Positions 1-8,424 of a stretch of DNA of 40,239 nucleotides are shown piece after piece. Made by a program: the position numbers and the translations under genes. Positions within the stretch are counted from its first letter, which is position 1. Each line of letters opens with the position of its first letter. The notes beneath the pieces were generated by a model. That model was not told the DNA's origin and did no database searches. It worked only from the letters and a program-made list of their open reading frames with translations. Source of the stretch: Sphingopyxis sp. (GTDB lineage Bacteria; Pseudomonadota; Alphaproteobacteria; Sphingomonadales; Sphingomonadaceae); contig NZ_JAEMQX010000027.1 of the NCBI RefSeq assembly GCF_016463645.1, positions 1-40,239 on the forward strand. Direction: 5' to 3'.

Positions 1-294
1 GACCGGCAACGGGAAAGACGGCTTTGCGGATCGGTTTCATCGGGGACGGACTAGCGCGCCTGACAGACCGGGAAAAGCGCCCGTTCGCGAAGTTCGGGCC
101 GGCGCGTCCCGATTCCGGACATCTTGCGAGGCCAAAGCCGCGGATGCCATGCGCTTCGCGGTGCCGGCCCCGGTGCTCGGGTGCGAAATGCCGACTATCC
201 GCCCGCCCGCGCCCCTGCTACGCCTTTGATCGCGAGCGGCTGCATCGATGAGGACGCCGTATCGCCGCGACGCCGGTGACGGAGGGAACGGGCT
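1..294. other. Left edge, no confident gene
   Basis: One plus-strand frame is open from the window edge to a TGA at 227-229 and could be the tail of a gene starting outside the window. Its peptide is rich in Arg, Pro and Ala and shows no domain I recognise, so I do not call a CDS. The last 15 bases carry the GGAGGG ribosome binding site (281-286) of the next gene. Confidence 0.3.
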
Positions 295-543
295 GTGGAA
301 ACCATTTGGGACTGGATAACGGTATTTACATTCGCCGGGCTTGCAACGCTGCTCCTGCAGCGCTCGGCCGAAGAAGAGCCCCGCGACCAGCTCTGGCAAT
401 ATGCGCCCCCCGCGGTTGGTTGCGCGCTCGTCAACTATGTCGGCAACGAAGGCTATCATGCGCCGGCCGCAGTGCTTTTTGTGGGCGTGGTCGTGTATAT
501 CTTCAAGGTGCTGAACGTGCCGGTGCCTTTCCTCAAACGATAG
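295..543 (+). CDS. XrtV sorting system accessory protein (small membrane protein)
   Basis: This 82-residue protein starts at a GTG with a strong GGAGGG site 8 bases upstream. It begins METIWDWITV, has a short hydrophobic stretch at about residues 8-20, a charged middle (RSAEEEPRDQ), and a second hydrophobic segment at about residues 58-75 (the AAVLFVGVVVYIF stretch). The pattern resembles the small proteins annotated as accessory factors of exosortase V systems in sphingomonads, and xrtV itself lies about 20 kb away at 20683. No enzymatic motif is visible and the biochemical role is unknown. The family assignment rests on recall of the N-terminal Trp pattern plus the presence of xrtV in the same locus. 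It could otherwise be an unrelated two-helix membrane protein. Confidence 0.65.
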   Translation: METIWDWITVFTFAGLATLLLQRSAEEEPRDQLWQYAPPAVGCALVNYVGNEGYHAPAAVLFVGVVVYIFKVLNVPVPFLKR

Positions 544-830
544 GCTCCGCGCGTCGCGATATTCCGCGGCGCTGTAACGAAACTTAACAAACGGGTTTCG
601 GTCCTGTAGAATCAACATCATATCCGGGGGCAACATGCGTCGGGCTGGAGAGCCCGGCACGATCCGATGCTCGCACATATGGAGAGCCGCAATCATCTGC
701 AGTCCGACCGCCGCTATCGAAGCACGCCGTTGGCGGGTGCGGTCCGGCGGCTCGCCCGCCGCCTTCCGGCGGCCGGCCGGCCGGCTGCCACTTGGCGGGG
801 CTCGCGCCCGGCCGGGAAGTGCTGCGCGCC
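544..830 (+). promoter_or_regulatory. Leader region upstream of the beta-propeller gene
   Basis: This stretch holds an AT-richer patch at 575-625, a likely promoter zone, then a small hairpin with arms 641-646 and 651-656 (CGGGCT / AGCCCG, GGAG loop). All three plus frames are open over much of 635-838, and several start codons exist (ATG 635 and ATG 667 in other frames; TTG 792, GTG 819 and ATG 831 in the frame of the downstream gene). No clear signal peptide is encoded in any of them. Confidence 0.3.
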
Positions 831-3134
831 ATGGCTAGATCCGGCAGGGATTCGGCGAGCGACTGGCATATCGCACCCGCACCGATCGGCGCCGGCGGCG
901 GTTTCGTCACCGGCATCGACATCGCTTCCGACGGGTCGTTCATGGTTTGTAACACCGACGTCTTCAACGGCTATATCCGCAATGCAGGCGAAGCGCAGTG
1001 GCGCCATCTGCTGCGCCAGGACAATCTCGCCGAGGCCGATTACGATCCGCGCCCCGACAATCGCGCGGTGCTGCGCGCGAAGGCGGGCAATGGTGCCAAC
1101 AACGGAACCTATTGCACCCGGATCGCGCCGTCGGACCCGCGCGTGATCTATACGGCGTGGAACGCCATTCTCTATCGATCAACCGACGCCGGACGGAGCT
1201 TTCGCCGCACCGCGCTCCCCCCGAAGGCCTTTCTCTCGGATACGGGGCCCTCGCGCCGCTTCAACCGGTCGATCGACGTGCACCCGCACGATCCGGGCCG
1301 TGTGATCGCGGGCACCAATGGCGATGGCTGCTACGTCTCCGAAGACGGTTTTGCAACCTTCCGGCGGCTGGAGCTTCCCGATACCGGAAAAGACTATAGC
1401 GGCACGCCGGGACGGTATCTCGTGGCATGGGGAGGCGACGGCAGCGCCTGGGTCCATGTGTTCGGCACCGGCCTGTTTCATGCGCCAACCGGCATCGCCG
1501 GACAGTTCCTGTTCGCCGGGGGGCCGGCCACCGCTTCGTGCCTCGTCGTGGGCAAGGATGGCGCAGTGCATGTCTGCGAATTTCGTATCAGCGCCGCGCA
1601 GATCCCCGATGCGCTGCATATCCTGCGCGACGGGCAATGGCGGCGTGCGCCCGGGACCAAGAACGCCGACCAGGTCGCCGTCAACCCGTTCGACCCGCAA
1701 CATCTCGTCTGGGCCAACGAAAATAGCGGTCAATGGTGGCAGAGCCGCGACGGCGGTGCCACCTCGGTCGATTTCGGTAACGAACGGCGCGGTGGCGGCG
1801 AGAGCGCGTGGCTCTCGGATAGCGGCAAGGCGGTCTACCCCGCGCAGATCCTGTTCGATCCGCTTCGCGAAGGGCGGTTGTGGATCGCCGAGGGTGTCGG
1901 CATCAACTATTGCGACCTGCCCGCCACCACGGCGCAGCCCGTCATATTCCACGACATGAATGCCGGCATTTCGGAATTCGTCGCGACCTGCGGGCTCACC
2001 GCCACCGGCAATGCGACCGCGCTCCTCGGCGTCATGGACAAGGGCGTGTGGCGGGTCGGTGACAACGCCAACGACGGCTGGGCCTATTCGCCGCTGCCCG
2101 GGCGGCCGGTCAATCGCAGCGCCGTTGCGCATTTGCGCAGCATCGACAATGCCGCCGACGACCCGGCGTTCGTCGTCGGCCTGTTCCAGCAGGATGGCAG
2201 CAACGGCTGGTCGGAGGATTGGGGCCGGACATTCACGGCCCTCGCGCCGCCGCCCGGGCAGGCGAACTGGTTGCCGGGTGGCGACTGCGCGGTATCGACA
2301 CGCGGCAACATCATCATCGCCCAAGGGAACAGCGGCGCGGCCTGGTGGACGAAGACCGGCGGTCGGCGGCCGGAGGACTGGCATCCGGTCTCGTTCGGCG
2401 GATATTCGCCGGTTACCGCCTGGATCAACGCCTATTATGTCCACCGCGACTGCCTTGCCGCCGACAAGACGCGGCCCGGCGTGTTCGCGGCACTCGTCAA
2501 TAACATCTACAAGCGCCCCGACAATGCCGACGCCGTCGGACGCGACATCGCGGGCCTCTGGGTAAATCGCAATGGCGGCGAGGGCGATTGGGAGCAGCGC
2601 GTCAAGGGCACGCTCGCGCCACGCGGTGCGCGGCACCACACGCTGAGCCAGTTCTGGCAGGCGCGTCTTGCCTATGTTCCCGGTCACAGCGGCGAACTCC
2701 TCTATGCCAATTGCGAAGGCGGGAACGTCCACGACCAGCTGATGTGGCTCAAGGACGATGGCGCCGAGATCATCGGTCTGCCCGCCTATCGTTTGCGGGC
2801 CTTCGATTTCGGCATGGCGGCGCCCGGCGCTGACCGGCCCGCGATCTATTTTTACGGGACATTCGACAAGGTCCAGGGCCTCTATGCCAGTTTCGACTGG
2901 TTCGAGACCGACCCCGTGCTGATCAGCCGCTTTCCCAACAGCAGCATCGATTATGTCTCCGCGGGGCTGGGCCTCGTCGGCGACATGAACCGCTTCGGCC
3001 GTTGCTATCTTGGCTTCGGCGGCAACGGTTGGGTGCGCGCCGACCTGCGTTCGGCCGACCGGAAATCCACCGCAACGCAAAATCCACCTTTGCCGGCTAC
3101 GGCGGTCCCGGGCGGCAGGCGTGAACATGGATAA
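831..3134 (+). CDS. GH74/BNR-repeat beta-propeller protein (sialidase/xyloglucanase-like)
   Basis: The product is about 767 residues from ATG 831; TTG 792 is an alternative and no start has a convincing ribosome binding site. The N-terminus carries the GGGFVTGI motif typical of GH74-type propellers. At least four Asp-box-like motifs (S-x-D-x-G-x-x-F/W) follow: STDAGRSF, SEDGFATF, SRDGGATS and SEDWGRTF. Such folds hydrolyse or bind polysaccharides; the catalytic Asp pair cannot be assigned by eye. The position, overlapping the initiating sugar transferase gene by 8 bp, suggests a polysaccharide lyase/hydrolase or binding role in EPS processing. It is odd that no signal peptide is visible, although an EPS-acting enzyme would need export. 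A lost or misread 5' end is possible. The fold call is secure, the activity is not. Confidence 0.75.
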   Translation: MARSGRDSASDWHIAPAPIGAGGGFVTGIDIASDGSFMVCNTDVFNGYIRNAGEAQWRHLLRQDNLAEADYDPRPDNRAVLRAKAGNGANNGTYCTRIAPSDPRVIYTAWNAILYRSTDAGRSFRRTALPPKAFLSDTGPSRRFNRSIDVHPHDPGRVIAGTNGDGCYVSEDGFATFRRLELPDTGKDYSGTPGRYLVAWGGDGSAWVHVFGTGLFHAPTGIAGQFLFAGGPATASCLVVGKDGAVHVCEFRISAAQIPDALHILRDGQWRRAPGTKNADQVAVNPFDPQHLVWANENSGQWWQSRDGGATSVDFGNERRGGGESAWLSDSGKAVYPAQILFDPLREGRLWIAEGVGINYCDLPATTAQPVIFHDMNAGISEFVATCGLTATGNATALLGVMDKGVWRVGDNANDGWAYSPLPGRPVNRSAVAHLRSIDNAADDPAFVVGLFQQDGSNGWSEDWGRTFTALAPPPGQANWLPGGDCAVSTRGNIIIAQGNSGAAWWTKTGGRRPEDWHPVSFGGYSPVTAWINAYYVHRDCLAADKTRPGVFAALVNNIYKRPDNADAVGRDIAGLWVNRNGGEGDWEQRVKGTLAPRGARHHTLSQFWQARLAYVPGHSGELLYANCEGGNVHDQLMWLKDDGAEIIGLPAYRLRAFDFGMAAPGADRPAIYFYGTFDKVQGLYASFDWFETDPVLISRFPNSSIDYVSAGLGLVGDMNRFGRCYLGFGGNGWVRADLRSADRKSTATQNPPLPATAVPGGRREHG

Positions 3135-4542
3135 TCTGCAAGCAAAAGAGGTCAAGGACGATGGCGCGTGGTCTCGCGGCGACGCTCGTCCCGTGCCCCT
3201 GCGCCGCTTCCTCTCCTCGGCGCGGGACAAGCGGACGTTCCTTTATTGCCTGTCGCTGCTTCTCGACATTCTCTGTCTCTTTGCCGGTTATATCGTCGCG
3301 CTCCAATTGCGTGACGAGCAGTGGCTCGCCGCGGGCGGTCACTCGATCATCTATATCGCGCTGCCGATTTTCGTCATGTTCGAGATCGCGCGCGAAGCGC
3401 AGGACGTCGAGACTCTCGCCAATCGGCTGACCGCGATCCAGCGCTCGCTCGGGGCGCTCGGGGCGACCGCGATCGTGATCATCGGCATGGGTTTTCTGTT
3501 CAAGGCCGACGACATCTCGCGGCTTGGCCTGGCGGTGACCTTCGGCGCGGCCGCCGTCTTCATCGTCGCGGCGAAAACCGTCCTCGACCTGATCGTGTAC
3601 AAGATGATGGGGGACGCGGTCGTTTCGACGATCCTCATCCTCGACGGCCTCTCCGCCGATGCAGAGCCGCACGCCGCTGTCGTCGATGTCACGGCCGAAG
3701 GCTTGTGGCCCGACCTCGATCGTCCCGACATGATCGACGCGCTGTCGCGCCTGATCGCGCCCTTCGACCGGGTGGTCGTAGCCTGCCGCTTCGATCACCG
3801 ACCCGCATGGGCGACCTTTCTCAAGGGGCATGATGTCGGCGGTGAAATCCTTCTTGATCGCGACCTTCTCCACGGGGCCGTCGCGATCGGCCAGTATGAT
3901 GATAGCGATACGATCATCCTTTCGCGCGGTCCGCTGAATCTCATGAACCGAATCCAGAAACGCGCGCTCGACCTCGTGGTGGCGATATTTGCGCTCGTCA
4001 TCCTGTCGCCGGTGCTTCTTGTTGTCGCCATCGCGATCCGGCTTGAAAGTCCGGGCCCCGTCCTTTTCCGGCAGATGCGGGTGGGGCAGGGCAATCGCCA
4101 GTTCCGCATATTCAAGTTCCGTTCGATGCGGAGCGACAGCAGCGATGCCGACGGCAATCAGTCGACGGCGCGAGCCGACGCGAGGATCACAAGAGTCGGA
4201 CGCATCATCCGCCGGACCAGCATCGACGAGCTGCCGCAACTGCTCAACGTCATCCGCAGCGAGATGAGCATGGTCGGGCCGCGGCCGCACGCGCTCGGGT
4301 CGACTGCCGGCAACGAGCTGTTCTGGCACGCCTCGCAGCAATATTGGCTGCGCCACGCCCTGAAGCCGGGGATCACCGGTCTCGCGCAGATCCGCGGCTA
4401 TCGCGGCGCAACCGAATGTGTCGAGGATCTGGCCCGGCGGGTGCGATGCGACCTTGAATATCTGTCGAACTGGTCGCTGTGGACCGACGTGATGATCATG
4501 ATCAAGACCATCCGCGTCGTGATCCACAAGAACGCCTATTAG
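3127..4542 (+). CDS. Undecaprenyl-phosphate sugar-1-phosphate transferase (initiating)
   Basis: This 471-residue membrane protein transfers a sugar-1-phosphate from a UDP-sugar to undecaprenyl phosphate, the first step of repeat-unit assembly at the inner membrane. Four predicted membrane segments occupy about residues 35-150, then a cytoplasmic linker, then the bacterial sugar transferase domain from about residue 272. That domain opens with a membrane hairpin (LVVAIFALVILSPVLLVVAI) and shows the family hallmarks SPGPVLFRQMRVG, FKFRSMR, SIDELPQLLNV, MSMVGPRPH and KPGITGLAQI. The layout matches WbaP/PssY and GelB-like enzymes, which commonly use glucose; the sugar here is inferred. ATG 3127 overlaps the preceding stop by 8 bp, with GGCAGGCG just upstream, so translation is probably coupled. 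Confidence 0.93.
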   Translation: MDNLQAKEVKDDGAWSRGDARPVPLRRFLSSARDKRTFLYCLSLLLDILCLFAGYIVALQLRDEQWLAAGGHSIIYIALPIFVMFEIAREAQDVETLANRLTAIQRSLGALGATAIVIIGMGFLFKADDISRLGLAVTFGAAAVFIVAAKTVLDLIVYKMMGDAVVSTILILDGLSADAEPHAAVVDVTAEGLWPDLDRPDMIDALSRLIAPFDRVVVACRFDHRPAWATFLKGHDVGGEILLDRDLLHGAVAIGQYDDSDTIILSRGPLNLMNRIQKRALDLVVAIFALVILSPVLLVVAIAIRLESPGPVLFRQMRVGQGNRQFRIFKFRSMRSDSSDADGNQSTARADARITRVGRIIRRTSIDELPQLLNVIRSEMSMVGPRPHALGSTAGNELFWHASQQYWLRHALKPGITGLAQIRGYRGATECVEDLARRVRCDLEYLSNWSLWTDVMIMIKTIRVVIHKNAY

Positions 4543-4675
4543 ACTCCCGCCGAAACATGTCGCCGCTTGGCGGCCGCTGCGCCGGGGCCGACGCGCCTTC
4601 GTCGCGCGCCTGAATTTCTGCCGGTACGGTATTGGCCGGATTGGCAGACGGCGTCTATTCTCCTAGGCATTGCCG
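4543..4675. other. Intergenic gap with short hairpin
   Basis: This is the largest gap in the left-arm operon. It contains a 5-bp hairpin with a 3-base loop (arms 4562-4566 and 4570-4574) and no T-tract, so it is not a convincing terminator. No promoter is obvious. Confidence 0.3.
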
Positions 4676-6037
4676 ATGCGCATCGTCGGGATCCTGCTTG
4701 TCCTGCTGTCGATTCCGGCGTTCGTCGCCTGGCTGCGCAGTTACCCGCGCCAGCGCAAATGGGCCTATCTCTGCGTCGGCCTGCTCCCCTTCGTCGTCAG
4801 CGCGCTCAATCTCGATGCGGCTCTCATCAACTGGGCAGGCTGGCCCGGCTACGCAAAAGGGATCGTTCTTTCGTTGCTCGACACGCTGGCGCTGGCGATT
4901 CTCGTCACGAGCGCCGGCCCCTTCCGCAAGCTACCGCTCGCGGGGGTGTTTCTCTTTTACCTCTTCGCCGTACTGCTGTCGGTTGCCGTGTCGACGCTTC
5001 CGATGAGTTCGGCTTTCTATCTCTTCCAGCTCGTGCGCGTTTTTCTCGTCTTCGCTGCCGTCGCCTCGTTCGCCGGCCAGCCGGGCGCCGTGCGATGGTT
5101 GTGCTTCGGTCTCGCGCTCGGCGCGACCTTCCAGGCGGTCATGACGATCGACCAGCGAATGTCGGGCGCCATCCAGGCGGCAGGGACAATGGGGCACCAG
5201 AATCTTCTCGGGTTGATGTTGCACTTCGTAACGCTGCCCCTCCTTGCGCTGCTTCTCGCCGGCGAGCGAAGCAAGCTGATCATGATGGGCGTCTTCGCCG
5301 GGCTCGTCGCTGTCGCCCTGGGCGCGTCGCGCGGTTCGATCGGGTTCGTCGCAATCGGGCTCGCATTGCTCTTCCTGCTCTCGCTCGTGCGCCGGCCGAC
5401 CCCGCACAAGTGGAAGATCGTCGGGCTCGCCGTGCTCGTCATGGCGGTCGTCGTGCCGATCGGTATTTCGAGTTTCCACGAACGTTTCGCCAGCCGGCCG
5501 ATCTACGACGGCCCCGACGGCGAGCGGCTTGCTTTCGAGCGCGCCGCGAAGGCGATGTGGAATGATCATCCGATGGGCGTAGGTGCGAACCAATATGTCG
5601 TCACCGCCAATGCCGATGGCTATTCGGAGCGCGCGGGCGTGACCTGGAGCTACGCCAGCCGCTCGACCAACGTCCACAACATGTATCTTCTCACCGGCGC
5701 CGAACTGGGCTGGATCGGGCTCGCCTCATTGGTTCTTCTCTTCGCCTGGCCGGTGCTGCGCGGTTTGCACTTCGCGTTCCGCTATCGCACGGACCCGCGC
5801 GGGGATGTCGTACTCGGCGCAAGCGTCGCCATCCTCGTCACCGCTCTCCACGGCATAGTCGAATGGATATTCGTGACCGGGCACGCGCAATATGTTTTCG
5901 CGATCTCGATGGGCATCATCGCGGGGAGCATCAGGCAGCACCGCCGCGACACTGCGGCGAATGCGCGCGCGAAGCGGCGGCGCGCCGTCGAAGCGAGGAA
6001 AACGCTTGCCGGGAAAGCATCCGTCGCGCGTGGCTGA
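4676..6037 (+). CDS. O-antigen ligase/polymerase family protein (Wzy-like)
   Basis: About 453 residues with ten or more hydrophobic segments and the large periplasmic loop typical of the Wzy/WaaL superfamily (loop about residues 265-330, containing the FERAAKAMWNDHPMGVGANQY region and the conserved VHNMYLLTGAELG motif). These proteins polymerise undecaprenyl-linked repeat units or ligate glycans in the periplasm. Location between the initiating transferase and the flippase argues for the EPS polymerase. ATG 4676 is preferred over TTG 4670; both have weak ribosome binding sites. The basic C-terminal tail (AKRRRAVEARK) is cytoplasmic. A second protein of this superfamily lies at 23187-24515, so which one polymerises and which one ligates is open. 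Confidence 0.85.
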   Translation: MRIVGILLVLLSIPAFVAWLRSYPRQRKWAYLCVGLLPFVVSALNLDAALINWAGWPGYAKGIVLSLLDTLALAILVTSAGPFRKLPLAGVFLFYLFAVLLSVAVSTLPMSSAFYLFQLVRVFLVFAAVASFAGQPGAVRWLCFGLALGATFQAVMTIDQRMSGAIQAAGTMGHQNLLGLMLHFVTLPLLALLLAGERSKLIMMGVFAGLVAVALGASRGSIGFVAIGLALLFLLSLVRRPTPHKWKIVGLAVLVMAVVVPIGISSFHERFASRPIYDGPDGERLAFERAAKAMWNDHPMGVGANQYVVTANADGYSERAGVTWSYASRSTNVHNMYLLTGAELGWIGLASLVLLFAWPVLRGLHFAFRYRTDPRGDVVLGASVAILVTALHGIVEWIFVTGHAQYVFAISMGIIAGSIRQHRRDTAANARAKRRRAVEARKTLAGKASVARG

Positions 6038-7463
6038 GCTCGAGAAACGACCCTCGGCGGCGCTGCCCGCCGCTGCGCGATGGTATTCGGCGCTGCGCCA
6101 GGCCGTCGGTTCACGCCGCTCGCTTCTCGGCGCCGCCGGCTGGGTGTCGGCGACCTTCATCGCGCAGCAGGGGCTGCGGCTCGTATCGAATATTGTTCTC
6201 GCCTGGCTTCTGGCGCCAGCACTTCTTGGCACGATGCTGCTCATCAACACGCTGCGGACCGGGGGGGAATTGCTCACCGACGTCGGTGTGGGGCAAAGCA
6301 TCGTCAACAATCCGCGCGGCAACGAGCCGGGATTCTACAATACGGCCTGGACGATCCAGATCCTTCGCGGGCTGCTTTTGTTTGCGCTCGCGATCGCGTT
6401 GACGGTTCCGATAGCGCGTCTCTACGACAAGCCCGAATTGCTGATCCTCCTGCCGGCGGTGGCACCGATCTTCATCGTCACCGGTCTGACTTCGCCCGCG
6501 CGCTTCCTGCTCCAGAAGCGGCTCGAAGTTCGCAAGCTCGCGCTGTTCGATCTCGCCTCGGCGCTGTTCGGCACGGCGGTTCAAATCGCTCTCGCACTCT
6601 ATACGCCGACGATCTGGGCGCTTGTCTGGGGACTGCTGATCGGCACAGCGGGCCCCGCAGCCGCGAGTTTTTTCCTCATCGACTGGCGCTCGCACCGGAT
6701 CCGTTGGGAAAAGGAAGCCGTGACGGCCGTGCTTCATTTCGGCAAATGGGTGTTTCTCTCCTCGCTCATCTATTTTCTCGCCATGAATTTCGACCGGTTA
6801 TATTTCGCCGATGCCATCCCCCTCGCGCTGCTTGGCGTCTACGGCATAGCGCGAACTTTCGCCGACACGGTCACGCTCCTGTTCCAGCGGATGGGCAGCC
6901 TGCTTATTTTTCCCAAGGTTTCAGCGTCGCAGCAGCGGGGCTTCGACCTCCAGCGCGCCATTCGTCCGATCCGGCTGGTCACGCTGCTCGTCGCGGCAAC
7001 CGGGTTGGCGCTCGCCGTGGCGCTGGCCGACCGCTTCATCTACCTCGTTTATGATGAACGCTATCAGGCCGCGGGCCTTTTCCTGTCGATCCTGCTGGTC
7101 GGCAGCTGGTTCGGCATCCTCTCGACAATGGCGGACGCGATGATGATGGGGGTCGGAAAACCGTCCGGCGTCGCCTTCAGCAACGGCGCTAAGCTCGCGG
7201 TCATTGCGGTCGCCTTGCCGTTGCTGCTGCCCCGTTACGGCATGAACGCCGCGCTATTGACCTTTGTTCTTGCGGACGCCGTGCGCTATGCCATGCTGGC
7301 ATGGCGCAAACGCGGTGTTGGTCTCTCTTTTCTCCGGCAGGATGCGGCTTTGACGCTTTTGTTCTTCTTGCTGATCTTCCTGTTTCGCGAAGCGACGATG
7401 CTCATCGGCCTGACGGAGGGCGTCGACTTCTGGTTCGCGCAGGCGAGGATGCCGCTTGCCTAG
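6030..7463 (+). CDS. Oligosaccharide flippase family protein (Wzx-like)
   Basis: About 477 residues with 12 or more predicted membrane helices and no large soluble domain, matching the polysaccharide synthesis/MATE-like flippase family that moves undecaprenyl-linked repeat units to the periplasmic face. The N-terminal helix region (GWVSATFIAQQGLRLVSNIVLAWLL, then the TDVGVGQSIV motif) is characteristic. The frame is open upstream, but GTG 6030 gives a sensible N-terminus (VAELEKRPS) and an 8-bp overlap with the polymerase gene. The stop is overlapped by the next gene by 8 bp. It is the only flippase in the window. Confidence 0.9.
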   Translation: MAELEKRPSAALPAAARWYSALRQAVGSRRSLLGAAGWVSATFIAQQGLRLVSNIVLAWLLAPALLGTMLLINTLRTGGELLTDVGVGQSIVNNPRGNEPGFYNTAWTIQILRGLLLFALAIALTVPIARLYDKPELLILLPAVAPIFIVTGLTSPARFLLQKRLEVRKLALFDLASALFGTAVQIALALYTPTIWALVWGLLIGTAGPAAASFFLIDWRSHRIRWEKEAVTAVLHFGKWVFLSSLIYFLAMNFDRLYFADAIPLALLGVYGIARTFADTVTLLFQRMGSLLIFPKVSASQQRGFDLQRAIRPIRLVTLLVAATGLALAVALADRFIYLVYDERYQAAGLFLSILLVGSWFGILSTMADAMMMGVGKPSGVAFSNGAKLAVIAVALPLLLPRYGMNAALLTFVLADAVRYAMLAWRKRGVGLSFLRQDAALTLLFFLLIFLFREATMLIGLTEGVDFWFAQARMPLA

Positions 7464-8424
7464 GCACGGCAACATCGGTCTTGTCGCGATCGGGCGCAAC
7501 GAGGGCGAGCGGCTTCGGCTTTGCCTGGGCTCGGTTCCCGGCGGCATGCCAATCGCTTATGTGGACAGCGCCTCGACCGACGGCAGCGCGGACTTCGCCC
7601 GCTCGATGGGAGCGGTGGTGGTCGACCTCGATCTCGCCATGCCCTTTACAGCCGCGCGCGCCCGCAACGCCGGACTCGAGGCGATTCTCGGCGCGTGGCC
7701 CGACCTTGAGTATATCCAGTTCGTCGATGGCGATTGCGAACTCGAACCCGGCTGGCTGGCCGCGGCCGAAGCGTTTTTGCGCTCCGACCCGGCGGTGGCG
7801 GCGGTATGCGGCCGCCGCCGTGAGCGTTACCCGGAGCGCAGCTTCTATAACCGGATGTGCGACGGCGAATGGAACACGCCGATCGGCGAAGCCGAGGCGT
7901 GCGGCGGCGATGCGATGTTCCGCGTCGATGCTCTCGCCGAGGCGAAGGGCTATGATCCCGCGATCATCGCGGGCGAGGAGCCGGAACTGTGCCATCGGTT
8001 GCGCGGGCGAGGTTGGCGGGTCAGGCGAATTGACAGTCCGATGACGATCCACGACGCCGATATGCACCGGACGCGCCAATGGTGGATGCGCACGGTCCGC
8101 AGCGGCTTCGGCTATGCGCAGGTCTGGCAGAAGACACGGATGGGGAAGGGCGAGCCGCTCTACTTCCGTCAGCTCGCCAGCGCGCTTTTCTGGACTTTCG
8201 GGGTGGTCCTCGCCGGATTGCTCGCGGCGCTCGTGCTCGGGCCCGTTGGCTTGCTCGCCGTGCCGGTTATCTGGCTCGTCCAACTGGCGCGCCTTACGCG
8301 CCGCGGCGGGTTCGCCTGGGGCTGGCACATGCTCGCCGGCAAGCTCGCCGAGACGAGCGGAATCCTGCGCTATCTGCTGACGCGGATCGCTGGCAGGAAA
8401 CAAGGCGCGATCTTCTATAAATGA
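7456..8424 (+). CDS. Glycosyltransferase family 2
   Basis: A 322-residue GT-A fold enzyme. The N-terminus reads GLVAIGRNEGERL, followed by YVDSASTDGS and the metal/nucleotide-sugar motif VDGDCELEPGW near residues 94-104, then the GGDAMFRVDAL and EEPELCHRLR regions of family 2. Two C-terminal hydrophobic segments (about residues 240-280) anchor it to the inner membrane. The start is a TTG, supported by a GCGAGGA ribosome binding site at 7443-7449 and by an 8-bp overlap with the flippase gene; no in-frame ATG lies close by. It overlaps the next gene by ATGA. Sugar donor and linkage cannot be read from the sequence. Confidence 0.9.
   Translation: MPRHGNIGLVAIGRNEGERLRLCLGSVPGGMPIAYVDSASTDGSADFARSMGAVVVDLDLAMPFTAARARNAGLEAILGAWPDLEYIQFVDGDCELEPGWLAAAEAFLRSDPAVAAVCGRRRERYPERSFYNRMCDGEWNTPIGEAEACGGDAMFRVDALAEAKGYDPAIIAGEEPELCHRLRGRGWRVRRIDSPMTIHDADMHRTRQWWMRTVRSGFGYAQVWQKTRMGKGEPLYFRQLASALFWTFGVVLAGLLAALVLGPVGLLAVPVIWLVQLARLTRRGGFAWGWHMLAGKLAETSGILRYLLTRIAGRKQGAIFYK

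Noticed and set aside
1179..3230. A 683-codon open frame on the minus strand opposite the propeller gene
   Set aside because: Its sequence is Arg/Ala/Pro-rich without domains; it is the antisense shadow of a high-GC gene whose plus-strand frame has clear Asp-box motifs.
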